Source: Candidatus Omnitrophota bacterium
GTDB taxonomy: Bacteria > Hinthialibacterota > Hinthialibacteria > OLB16
DNA length: 64,000 nucleotides
Direction: 5' to 3'
NCBI GenBank assembly: GCA_020632575.1
Contig: JACKFH010000018.1
Span: 1 to 64,000 of the forward strand
Part shown: positions 16,340 to 24,229 of the stretch, in pieces
Numbering within the stretch: position 1 is the stretch's first letter
Layout: each line of letters starts with the position of its first letter
Position numbers and translations under genes: made by a program
The notes under the pieces: generated by a model
What the model was told of the DNA's origin: nothing
Databases searched by the model: none
Seen by the model: the letters and a program-made list of their open reading frames with translations, nothing else

Positions 16340-17422
16340 ATGACCTCAAGACCGCTCAAGGTTGAATCCTCTCGGGACCTGGGTCCCCAATTTACCGACA
16401 ACCCCCACCGAATGGTTGGCCAGGATGGCGCCTACTCGATTCCTCTCAGCCCTCAGGAATCCTTCTGGTTCTTTGGCGACACGCTCTTTGGCGAAAGAAC
16501 CCCCGGAGAAAGCCTTTGGTATCCGGGCGGGGAGCGGATCGGACCCGAGGACATGGGGGGCAAGCACGGCATCGATCGAATGGTCACCAACTGCGGCCTC
16601 ATCCTAAAAGACAAAACAGGAAGAGATGGGCTGACTGATTTTCATTACCTCCTCAATGAGAATGGCGAGGTCCGGCAAATCCTCCCTCGTCTTGAGGATG
16701 AGGACCCCGATGAAATTCGGATCTGGTGTCTGCATGGGATCAAGATCGAAGGGAAACTCTATTTCTACTGGATCAAAGTGACCATGCTGGCCGAGGGTCC
16801 GATGCCGGTCAATTTCGCGGTCAATGGATCCGGGCTCGCCATTGCGTCCGAGGAGGATTGGAAATTCGAGAGAGTCCGACACCAAGGCGAATCGATCCTG
16901 TGGGGAGAGGAGGATCCGAAATTCGGCACGGCGGTCCTGCTCCATGAGGGGATGGTTTATGTCTATGGCGTCAAACACGATGCACGCGGAGTCCAGTGCG
17001 CCCATGTCGCTCGGGTTCCCAAGGATCGCCTCCACGATTTTGAGGCGTACGAGTACCTCGCCACGGAGGAACCGAAATGGAGCCGTCATGTCCAGGATGC
17101 AAGCCCGGTTCTTACCGGTCCCCCCAATGAGATGTCGGTCTCATTCAACTCCTATCTCGGATGTTTCCTGGCGGTCCACAGCAATGACCTCTCCGGTGAC
17201 ATTGTCGGCCGAACCGCTCCCAACCCTTGGGGACCCTGGAGCGATCCGGTGGTTTTGTGGACGGTCCGACCAGAATACCAGAATCCTCCCCCCTACCCGC
17301 CGCTTATCTATGCCGGAAAAGAACACCCGGAAATCGCCGGGGAGGGAGGGAAGGTCCTGTACCTCACCTATATCGAGTTCGAGGAATACTTCCCCCATCT
17401 GGTCGAAGTGACGCTGACCTAA
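16340..17422 (+). CDS. beta-propeller protein, DUF4185/DUF5005-like (paralogue B, no signal peptide)
   Basis: A 360-residue paralogue of the preceding gene. The two align at GQDGAYSIPLSPQESFWFFG then DTLFG here, against GADGAVSIPLSPTRVLWIFG then DTMVG there, and at a shared PWGPWSDP/GPWSEP block near the end. Unlike its partner, this copy begins directly with MTSRPLKVESSRDLG and has no signal peptide, so it is predicted to be cytoplasmic. SD-like AAGGAACGGAAG precedes ATG 16340. A duplicated pair split between periplasm and cytoplasm is unusual and could mean the same glycan or nucleotide-sugar is handled on both sides of the membrane. Confidence 0.6.
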   Translation: MTSRPLKVESSRDLGPQFTDNPHRMVGQDGAYSIPLSPQESFWFFGDTLFGERTPGESLWYPGGERIGPEDMGGKHGIDRMVTNCGLILKDKTGRDGLTDFHYLLNENGEVRQILPRLEDEDPDEIRIWCLHGIKIEGKLYFYWIKVTMLAEGPMPVNFAVNGSGLAIASEEDWKFERVRHQGESILWGEEDPKFGTAVLLHEGMVYVYGVKHDARGVQCAHVARVPKDRLHDFEAYEYLATEEPKWSRHVQDASPVLTGPPNEMSVSFNSYLGCFLAVHSNDLSGDIVGRTAPNPWGPWSDPVVLWTVRPEYQNPPPYPPLIYAGKEHPEIAGEGGKVLYLTYIEFEEYFPHLVEVTLT

Positions 17423-17428
17423 GGATCC

Positions 17429-19141
17429 ATGAATCTTTCCCATCTGAAAAAAGGATTCAGCCATACATTCGGCCAGGCGCTTGGAATCATTCTGCTCCAA
17501 CTCCTTTTCGCGAGTTTGGGGGACTCCCTCATGGCGGTCCGTTATTGGGACGCCATCTTCTGCATAATTCTTGGGCTGCTTGTGAAATCGGGAAAAGCGA
17601 GTCCGCTGCTCGCCATCGGCTTGCTTTCGGTCACCCTAAACCTTTTCGCCGACCCCGCCTCAGGCATGTTTTTCTGCGTCTGGTTCTCCTTAATTCCCTG
17701 TTTCGTTCTCATTAGACGCATCGAATCTTGGAAAGAGGTTTTCGGTTGGGGGCAATGGGTCGGGACCCTTCTCGCTCTCGGCGTCTTTTCCTGGCTTGGA
17801 GAGGCGATCGAAACCTTTGCCGGAATCTCCGCCCCCTTCGCATTTCTGATTGCTCTTGGGATTGGTCTGATCATCGGGTTTCAATACACCCTGTTCTTTT
17901 TCCTGACCAAATTGCTCCACCGCCGTTCGCCTCTCCCTCTTGGTTTTGCAGGGGCGTTGGCCTACACACTGACCGAATATTGGGCGCCATTCCCACTCCC
18001 TCTCAATCTGGCCCTCGCCTTCAGTTGGACCCCCCTTCTTATCCAGGTCACCGATTTGGTCGGCATGGTCGGAACCAGTTTCCTGATCGCAGTGGTTAGC
18101 GGCGCGCTTTACGAGATCGTTATGAACCTCCGTCGTGGAACATTGAAACAGGCCGCGGTCTCCGCCGGAGTCCTTGTCTTGATCCTTGCTGGTCAAGTGG
18201 CGTATGGATTCTATTGCTTGAAAAAATACACGCCGGATCCGGATGCTCCATCTCTCGATATCGCCATGATCCAACCCATGTCTCCTTTGAAGGTTCGAAA
18301 CTCGGACACGGAAATCAAAGAAGAAGCAGCCAAGAATCTGGTGGAACTATCGAAAGAAGTGATCGAGCAGGCATCGTCCCCGCCTGACCTTCTCGTCTGG
18401 CCCGAGGGCGCCGCCCCCTTCGCGTATCGTTCTCCGAAATTCAATCCGGAATACCTCGCCGCGCTCAAACCCTTCCAAGCCGAAAACCCAGTGCCCATTC
18501 TTGTTCAAGACATTGAGTTTCGAAGAATTCCGGGCCTGGATCGCATCGGGTACACCAGCAACGCCACACTGATCGATGGGAGTGGAGAGATCGTGGATTC
18601 CTACGCCAAGAATCTCCTTCTCCCTTTCGGCGAATACCTCCCCGGCGCGAAGCAACTCCCCTTCCTAAAAAAAATCTTTCCGGAGACGCGGTCGATCCAG
18701 GCGGGTCCTGGTCCTCGCCTCCTGAAGGGACCCGGCGGCGAAATCGTTCCTCTCATCTGTTATGAGGTTCTCTTTCCAAATTATGTGCGCCGATTTTGCA
18801 ACCTGGGCGGGAACTACATGGTCAACCAAACCAACGACCGTTGGTACGGCCCCAAACAACAACCCCGACAGCACCTGGCGTTCGCGGTTTTCCGAGCCGT
18901 CGAGAATCGCTTACCCCTCGTCCGTGTCACCAATTCGGGAATATCGGCTCTGATTGACGCTCGGGGAATCATCGAACCTGACAATCAAACGCCCCCCCTA
19001 TCGCGGGGCATCCTCCGCGGGCGGATCCATCCCCGGGAGGGTGGAAGCCTCTACGCCCGCTTCGGAGACCTCCTGTCAGCCCTCATCCTGACTCCTTTGG
19101 GGCTTTTGTTGCTCTTCACCCACTTACGAAAACAGCCCTAA
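17429..19141 (+). CDS. lnt: apolipoprotein N-acyltransferase
   Basis: A 570-residue inner-membrane enzyme that adds the third acyl chain to the N-terminal cysteine of lipoproteins. An N-terminal block of about seven membrane helices is followed by a periplasmic nitrilase domain. The catalytic triad is visible as E326 (LLVWPEGAAPF), K394 (YAKNLLLPFGEY) and C444 (PLICYEVLFPNY); the E-to-K spacing (68) equals that of E. coli Lnt (E267/K335), and K-to-C is 50 against 52. A last membrane helix sits at the C-terminus (LILTPLGLLLLF). It starts 6 bases after the propeller gene. Presence of Lnt supports a diderm with an outer membrane and agrees with the lipoboxes seen elsewhere in the window. Confidence 0.93.
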   Translation: MNLSHLKKGFSHTFGQALGIILLQLLFASLGDSLMAVRYWDAIFCIILGLLVKSGKASPLLAIGLLSVTLNLFADPASGMFFCVWFSLIPCFVLIRRIESWKEVFGWGQWVGTLLALGVFSWLGEAIETFAGISAPFAFLIALGIGLIIGFQYTLFFFLTKLLHRRSPLPLGFAGALAYTLTEYWAPFPLPLNLALAFSWTPLLIQVTDLVGMVGTSFLIAVVSGALYEIVMNLRRGTLKQAAVSAGVLVLILAGQVAYGFYCLKKYTPDPDAPSLDIAMIQPMSPLKVRNSDTEIKEEAAKNLVELSKEVIEQASSPPDLLVWPEGAAPFAYRSPKFNPEYLAALKPFQAENPVPILVQDIEFRRIPGLDRIGYTSNATLIDGSGEIVDSYAKNLLLPFGEYLPGAKQLPFLKKIFPETRSIQAGPGPRLLKGPGGEIVPLICYEVLFPNYVRRFCNLGGNYMVNQTNDRWYGPKQQPRQHLAFAVFRAVENRLPLVRVTNSGISALIDARGIIEPDNQTPPLSRGILRGRIHPREGGSLYARFGDLLSALILTPLGLLLLFTHLRKQP

Positions 19142-19174
19142 TCTCCCAAGGAAACGATTAATAACCTGGATTGT

Positions 19175-19245
19175 GTCATTCCTGCGAAGGCAGGAATCCA
19201 TGGGTGAGGCCGAGGTTCTGGATACCCGCCTTCGCGGGTATGACG
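19175..19245. repeat. REP-like element pair in inverted orientation (copies 2 and 3)
   Basis: 19175-19200 repeats 26 of the 27 bases of the element at 7491-7517. 19219-19245 is an inverted relative with three compensated or shifted bases; its stem is ATACCCGC/GCGGGTAT, replacing ATTCCTGC/GCAGGAAT. The stem bases covary between copies, so the hairpin itself seems to be maintained. This is the arrangement of a REP doublet. Confidence 0.7.
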
Positions 19246-19453
19246 TACTTTGACCATCCTTTCCTTTTGCTAATCAGCGGTTCCCTGCTGGCAGCTCGAA
19301 AAGAAATCATATCCAGAAGATATCGGATCCGATGAATTCGATATGGACTTTCCCGTGAAACTAATATTACGCCCAGAAATTTGTGAGAAAAAGGCAGGTT
19401 GAAAATTGGCACGCACGCTGCTTCGTACTTTGACAGACGCGAAAAAGAATAAC

Positions 19454-19561
19454 CGACAAGCTGCTGTGCGGAGAGGCCCTGGATCCATTTCCAACCCTAC
19501 TCCAACCCTAACCCAAATGCCCTGATACCCTTGGCTTCAGGGTCCCCGCACGGCGCGGTCG
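19454..19561 (+). ncRNA. candidate structured leader or small RNA upstream of gmhA
   Basis: Nested complementary segments: CGAC (19454-19457) with GTCG (19558-19561), GTGCGG (19466-19471) with CCGCAC (19546-19551), and CCCTG (19477-19481) with CAGGG (19538-19542). The same CAGGG can instead pair with a nearer CCCTGA (19520-19525), so two exclusive folds are possible. An intrinsic terminator follows 60 bases later, before gmhA. Read by eye only; it matches no riboswitch or RNA class I know. Confidence 0.3.
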
Positions 19562-19619
19562 TTTATAAGAATTAGAACACGACTCCTTCAGACCCACATA
19601 TTGACCCAACCCCTCAAAA

Positions 19620-19661
19620 GGCTCCTCGAAACCAGGGAATTCGAGGAGCCACATTTTTTTT
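19620..19661 (+). terminator. intrinsic terminator ahead of gmhA
   Basis: GGCTCCTCGAA (19620-19630) pairs perfectly with TTCGAGGAGCC (19640-19650), followed by ACA and a run of eight T. It lies 84 bases before the gmhA start, so it either ends an unannotated transcript or acts as an attenuator for gmhA. Confidence 0.78.
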
Positions 19662-19744
19662 GGGGATCGGAAGGGGATTCAATTCCTGACTATTCTCCTC
19701 ATAATCTTCCCCTCTGAATCCCATTGAATTGAAGGATTTTTCCC

Positions 19745-20308
19745 ATGTCTCAAGTTCCAGATCTCCAAGACCTTATTGAACGCTCAAAGAAGAGCGTCGA
19801 GTCGCTCATCGCCATCGAACCGCAGGTCACCGAGGCGGCGAAAAAGACCGCCCAAGCCCTGAAGAATGGATCGAAAATCCTGATCGCGGGTAATGGCGGC
19901 AGCTGTTCGCAAGCCATGCACTTCGCGGGGGAAATCATTGGGAGGTTCCGAGACAACCGAAACCCTTACCCCTGCATCTGCTTGGGAACCGACCCAGCCG
20001 CCTCCTCCTGCATTCTCAACGATTTCGGTCCGGATGAATATTTTGCTCGCCAAGTCGAGGGACTTGGTCGTCCGGGGGATATCTTTATCGGGTTAACCAC
20101 AAGTGGAACCAGCAAAAATATCGTGGCCGCATTGAAGCGTGCGAAAGAGATGGGGGTCACCACAATCGGCTGGTTGGGACGGGATGGAGGGACTGCAAAG
20201 GAACTTTGCGATTACGCCCTGATTGTCCCGGGAGAGGACACCGGGCGCATCCAAGAGGCGCACCTTCTTATGTTGCACTACTTCGCGGAATTCGTGGAAG
20301 CGCTTTGA
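19745..20308 (+). CDS. gmhA: phosphoheptose (sedoheptulose-7-phosphate) isomerase
   Basis: A 187-residue SIS-domain enzyme that converts sedoheptulose 7-phosphate to D-glycero-D-manno-heptose 7-phosphate, the first step of ADP-heptose synthesis for the LPS inner core. Family marks: ILIAGNGGSCSQAMHFAGEI with the phosphate-binding GNGGS, GLTTSGTSKNIVAALKRA, and the C-terminal IQEAHLLMLHYFAEFVE with the catalytic His region. AAGGA stands 8 bases before ATG 19745. The stop lies inside the 3' end of the convergent M56 peptidase gene (31 shared bases). No hldE/gmhB neighbour is in the window. The preceding terminator may regulate it. Confidence 0.9.
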   Translation: MSQVPDLQDLIERSKKSVESLIAIEPQVTEAAKKTAQALKNGSKILIAGNGGSCSQAMHFAGEIIGRFRDNRNPYPCICLGTDPAASSCILNDFGPDEYFARQVEGLGRPGDIFIGLTTSGTSKNIVAALKRAKEMGVTTIGWLGRDGGTAKELCDYALIVPGEDTGRIQEAHLLMLHYFAEFVEAL

Positions 20309-21471
20309 TTCGAGACGGGCGCGGATTCGTCGAATCGCCCGATGAATAGACCGTCGTCACCGCCCTGAATCGGTTTGACAGTCTCTGCCCCAAACCCGAA
20401 GAAAGCCAAAGAAACAGCGAACACGAAAACTCCCACCGCCCCCAACCGACCGAGTTCGGGTTGAGAGGCCATCGGATCATCGAGCAGGGCGTCCATCCGG
20501 GTTCCGATCTGATGCCGAGTCGCGTAAAGGCCAGATAATGCCGCCTGACGCGACTGCATCCCTTCTAGTACGGAAAGCAGTTCGCCCGCGTACTCCCTAG
20601 CCTCCTCACGCGAATCAATCACTGACCGGTCGCATGCTATCTCCGCACAGCCCATCCATTGTCGAAATGCCCAATGAGCCACCGGATTGAAGAAGAAAAG
20701 CACCAGACTCAATTTTGCGAAAGCCAACGCCAGCGGGTCTCGATGTTGATGATGACCCAATTCATGGGCGAGGAGGTGACGGATCGTCTCGTTGTCGGTG
20801 TCCGCCAGCCAGACCGGAAACATGATAATCGGTTTAATCGCTCCGAAGATAACCGGGGACTCCAACTCCGCGCTTAGAAGAAGAAGCGGCGGTTTCTCGA
20901 TCTGTTTCTCCTCGATCAACTCTCGGTAGAGATTCAAAATCCTTTCGGTCGGCAGGATTCCGCGATGGAGAATCTTCCCGAGTCGTCTCCCGGCGATCGC
21001 CCAATGGACCCCGCCGACACAAATCCCAATAATCCAGGCGAGAGCCAGACAGGTTAGCAAGGTACGGCTGGTTAATGGGAAGGACCAAAACGCGGTGGTG
21101 CCATATAAGGTGGGACTGTCCGTCGTGTCGACTCCGTTGGTGACCACAAGATCATCGTTGAAATTCTCCGGTTTGACTGGAAGCGCATCGGAATTCCTCC
21201 TCAATTCCGTTATCTGAGAGGTGGATAGGGGATCGATCTCCACACGGGCCAACACGATTGGAGATCCCGCCGCTAGAGTCAAAATCGGCTTGATAAGCAC
21301 AAAAATCCAAAGCATCGCTTTGAACCGAGCCGAACGAATCCGGAAGAAATGGAAGAATAGCCCTAGTAGGGAGGCCAATGCCACCAATTCCAGGCTCGCC
21401 ACCAGCAGCCGCACTCCCACCTTGGTGTGGGCCGAACTGACAAAAAGGAAAGAAAGAAAATCCCAAAGCAC
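20278..21471 (-). CDS. M56-family (BlaR1-like) membrane metallopeptidase
   Basis: A 397-residue protein with several N-terminal membrane helices (LLVASLELVALASLLGLFFH, AMLWIFVLIKPILTLA), then a zinc-protease motif LLAHELGHHQHRDPL (H236, E237, H240), and a last membrane helix near LGAVGVFVFAVSLAFFGFG. BlaR1/MecR1 relatives sense a ligand outside and cleave a BlaI-type repressor inside. No BlaI gene is adjacent: upstream is a divergent MFS gene. The protein ends soon after the final helix and lacks a penicillin-binding sensor domain, so the signal is unknown. Its 3' end overlaps gmhA on the other strand. Confidence 0.82.
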   Translation of the reverse strand: MLWDFLSFLFVSSAHTKVGVRLLVASLELVALASLLGLFFHFFRIRSARFKAMLWIFVLIKPILTLAAGSPIVLARVEIDPLSTSQITELRRNSDALPVKPENFNDDLVVTNGVDTTDSPTLYGTTAFWSFPLTSRTLLTCLALAWIIGICVGGVHWAIAGRRLGKILHRGILPTERILNLYRELIEEKQIEKPPLLLLSAELESPVIFGAIKPIIMFPVWLADTDNETIRHLLAHELGHHQHRDPLALAFAKLSLVLFFFNPVAHWAFRQWMGCAEIACDRSVIDSREEAREYAGELLSVLEGMQSRQAALSGLYATRHQIGTRMDALLDDPMASQPELGRLGAVGVFVFAVSLAFFGFGAETVKPIQGGDDGLFIGRFDESAPVSNQSASTNSAK

Positions 21472-21674
21472 AAGTTTCCTCTAGCCACCCGATTATCACT
21501 TCTCTATCGAGAATTCTAACTCGAAACCCATGAAATGACCACCCAATTTTTTACAAAATTTAAGATACGACATTTAGTAAGTGAGGTCTATGGCTATAGA
21601 GATCAAGGTCTCAGGGAGGACTAGGGACCGATCCACTCCGAGGTCAATCTCTGCTAAGTTCTCCGCTCATTTCG

Positions 21675-22922
21675 ATGCGACAACGAAGATCGTTCCGTCA
21701 GGATATCCAACACGCTTTCCGGGCTTTCGAGAGTCCGAACTACCGGGTCTTGTTTTGGCCACAGTCCCTCTCCATCTGCGGGAACTGGATGCAGCACACC
21801 GCTATCGGGTGGTTGGTCTACCGGCTTACCGATTCTCCGGCTTGGCTCGGTGGGGTCACTTTCCTCAGTCTTTTCCCAATCTTCATTTTCAGCCTGTGGG
21901 CCGGGGTCCTTGGCGATCGATACCCGCGCAAGAATATTCTATGGCTCACCAATCTGGGATCCCTTTTTCTCTCGCTCTCGTTCGCTTACCTAACATTCAC
22001 GGGGGAAATTGACCCAACACGAATCGCATTCTTTTGTCTCTTTTTGGGATTGCTCAACGCTGTCGAGATCCCCACCCGTCAGGCCTTCGTGCTCGACTTG
22101 GTTTCCCAATCTCATCTTCAGAGCGCGGTCGCCCTCAATTCTTCGGTTTTTAATCTTGCTCGCTTGATCGGACCCGTGGCGGCCGGGTTCTTGATCGATC
22201 TCCACGATGAATCCTTGTGTTTCGCGCTCAATGGAATGCTTCGGATTCCAATTCTCGCCTCTTTGTTTTTCCTGACCCTCGACGCCCCCTCAAACAACCG
22301 GAAAGAATCGGAGAATATTTGGAAAGATCTTTTCTCGGGACTGCGGTATGTCCGATCCTCCGAGGAGTTGCGGGCTTTGCTTCAAATGCTCGCCGCGCTC
22401 AGTTTTCTGGGGATCTGGTTTCCTTCCTTTTTGCCGGCCTTCGCGAAGGACGTGGTCGAGGGGGGACCGAGAGCCTTGGGATATCTCTATGGCGCCACTG
22501 GGATGGGCTCGTTCCTCGGCGCGTACCTCCTTGCCAGATCGACCCGACCTCACCAGACGGGCCCCCGGGTGGCCTATGCGTCGGTCTGTTTCTCGGTCGG
22601 ATTGATCCTGTTCTCGCGTGTCCAGGGCCTGGTCCCCGCAGTGTCGATCCTTTTCTTCGTCGGCCTCGCGCTTTCGACTCAGAATGTCGGGGTGAACACG
22701 CTGGTTCAGTTGCTGGCGCCGGATGAGCTTCGTGGACGGATCACCTCGGTATACACCGTCGCGCTCTTGGGGGTCGGACCGATCGGGGTCTTGCTTGCCG
22801 GAGTCCTCGCCGAACATATCGGCGTGGTCAACACCCTCGCGCTCTCGGGTTTGGGGTGTCTGGCCGCCAGCCTTTGGTTCGCGCGACAAGTGCACCGTGT
22901 CGTCCTTAGGATCGACGACTAG
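21675..22922 (+). CDS. MFS transporter (EntS/MFS_3-like)
   Basis: A 415-residue major facilitator of the MFS_3 (EntS-like exporter) group. The N-terminal FRAFESPNYRVLFWPQSLS and WMQHTAIGWLVYRLTDSPAW, the loop GDRYPRKNIL between helices 2 and 3, and LVQLLAPDELRGRITSVY in the second half are all typical. Twelve membrane helices are expected. Members export siderophores, drugs or metabolites, and the cargo cannot be told here. Its TAG stop and the TAG stop of the convergent Fn3-like gene share the palindrome CTAG at 22919-22922, leaving no room for a terminator between them. Confidence 0.85.
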   Translation: MRQRRSFRQDIQHAFRAFESPNYRVLFWPQSLSICGNWMQHTAIGWLVYRLTDSPAWLGGVTFLSLFPIFIFSLWAGVLGDRYPRKNILWLTNLGSLFLSLSFAYLTFTGEIDPTRIAFFCLFLGLLNAVEIPTRQAFVLDLVSQSHLQSAVALNSSVFNLARLIGPVAAGFLIDLHDESLCFALNGMLRIPILASLFFLTLDAPSNNRKESENIWKDLFSGLRYVRSSEELRALLQMLAALSFLGIWFPSFLPAFAKDVVEGGPRALGYLYGATGMGSFLGAYLLARSTRPHQTGPRVAYASVCFSVGLILFSRVQGLVPAVSILFFVGLALSTQNVGVNTLVQLLAPDELRGRITSVYTVALLGVGPIGVLLAGVLAEHIGVVNTLALSGLGCLAASLWFARQVHRVVLRIDD

Positions 22923-24115
22923 TTGGAGAGAGGATTTACGATGGTGAAGGCCCGCATGGCGGAGTAGGGAGAGGCCTCGGTGGCGTTGTTCTTCAATGCG
23001 CGAACTCGCCAGAAAAAATCCCCTTCTCCCGTGGTTCTCGAAATTCGAGTGAAGGGGTTGCCGCCTCCACCGGGATTAGGGAACAAGTAGGTCACAATCA
23101 GATTTTGGTTTTCGTCCAGCAACTGAAATTCATATCCATCGGGACTGGGATATTGCCACTCGAATTTCGTATCGATCAGGAGGTCGTTGTTCGAGTCCAC
23201 CAGCGGCACCTCGGCCCCGGCCGCGGGAGCGACTGGAATCGGGCCGGAAACCCCGACCACCGCGCTCGGCTTGGCGTCCCTTTGAAATGGCGTGAGAGCG
23301 ATGGCCTCAAAGTGATTGGTAATCGGAGATCCCTGGGGCGCGGGAGGATCCGGAACCACATTCAATATTGAGTTGAGCTTGAACCAGTCCGCGGCAAGTC
23401 GGAAGAAAGTCTCCTCGGGATCCCAATCGTGTCGGGTCAAAAGCATCCGCCTAGAAGGACTCACTTCGCCCTCGACTCCATCCTCCCCGACAGCGGTCAC
23501 ATTCCATGTGTAGATTCGAGAGTTTTGGGGAAGGAGCTGAACCGTGTAATCGGTCGCGCCATCCAGCACGGAAAGCGGGCCGGGGAAGACGCCCGGCAGC
23601 TGAAGGAGATAATGATCGGCGCCAGCCACCGGCGCCCATTTGAAAGTGACCCGGGTGGAAGCGACTTTCGAGAAGGAGAGATCCGGAGGGAACTGGAGAA
23701 TCGGCGGGATCAAATCGCCGCCTCCCACAGTGCCCGACTGGATGTGGAACGAGGAGGTCGTGCTGGATCCCACCATGGTGGCGTTGACCGCGCTGACACT
23801 CCACACATAATCCCCCGCCACGAGCTGATTCAGAGGGTAAGTCACAATGGGATTGGCCGATTCTTGATCGACAAACGCGTTGTCGAAAGATCCAAATCCG
23901 GCGGGCCCGGAAACATCGAGCAGATACCCCGTGGCGTCGGCGATTCGTGTCCACCGTAGCTGAAGATCCGCCCCCTGATTGGCCAATTGGATGCTCTCGC
24001 CATCCGCTGGGAATTGCAGAACCGGCGCGGCAAGTTCGCACCGAACGGATCCTGAAGAAACAACAATAAAAATAAGACAGGCGAACCCTCGCCCGATGCG
24101 ATCGATCGAAAACAT
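22919..24115 (-). CDS. secreted protein with three fibronectin-III-like repeats
   Basis: A 398-residue exported protein: signal peptide (about 1-27) and then three similar beta-sandwich repeats. Each begins with a P-x-L-Q-F-P or similar strand and carries a W/T-x-Y-x-L-x-V core, for example LRWTRIADATGYLLDVSG, FKWAPVAGADHYLLQLPG and FEWQYPSPDGYEFQLLDE. The pattern is that of fibronectin type III-like domains used for binding or display. GGGAGG lies 6 bases before ATG 24115. It follows the peptide-binding lipoprotein gene by 114 bases on the same strand. No catalytic residues are seen, so an adhesive or cell-surface role is inferred. Confidence 0.65.
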   Translation of the reverse strand: MFSIDRIGRGFACLIFIVVSSGSVRCELAAPVLQFPADGESIQLANQGADLQLRWTRIADATGYLLDVSGPAGFGSFDNAFVDQESANPIVTYPLNQLVAGDYVWSVSAVNATMVGSSTTSSFHIQSGTVGGGDLIPPILQFPPDLSFSKVASTRVTFKWAPVAGADHYLLQLPGVFPGPLSVLDGATDYTVQLLPQNSRIYTWNVTAVGEDGVEGEVSPSRRMLLTRHDWDPEETFFRLAADWFKLNSILNVVPDPPAPQGSPITNHFEAIALTPFQRDAKPSAVVGVSGPIPVAPAAGAEVPLVDSNNDLLIDTKFEWQYPSPDGYEFQLLDENQNLIVTYLFPNPGGGGNPFTRISRTTGEGDFFWRVRALKNNATEASPYSAMRAFTIVNPLSN

Positions 24116-24229
24116 TCCATCCCTCCCCCAATTTCCTCAAAATATAGCCCTTTTGTACAAGACCTTCAACATTACTCGGAGTTTTCCAAGGCCCCATCCC
24201 TCGGAGTCATTGCTGATAACCTCTCCCTA

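Larger units (their letters stand above)
19142..19744. other. 603-base intergenic region with repeats and a possible leader
   Basis: Between lnt and gmhA. From left to right it holds a REP-like inverted pair (19175-19245), a stretch with nothing recognisable, a possible long stem-loop (19454-19561), and an intrinsic terminator (19620-19661). Only short unconvincing frames cross it (for example minus 19270-19494), and no gene is supported. The terminator is 479 bases beyond the end of lnt, so it may belong to an unannotated small RNA or to the gmhA leader. Confidence 0.55.

Noticed and set aside
23451..24197. 248-codon minus-strand frame within the Fn3-like gene
   Set aside because: It lies in a different frame of the same strand, and only the 22919-24115 frame shows a signal peptide and repeats.
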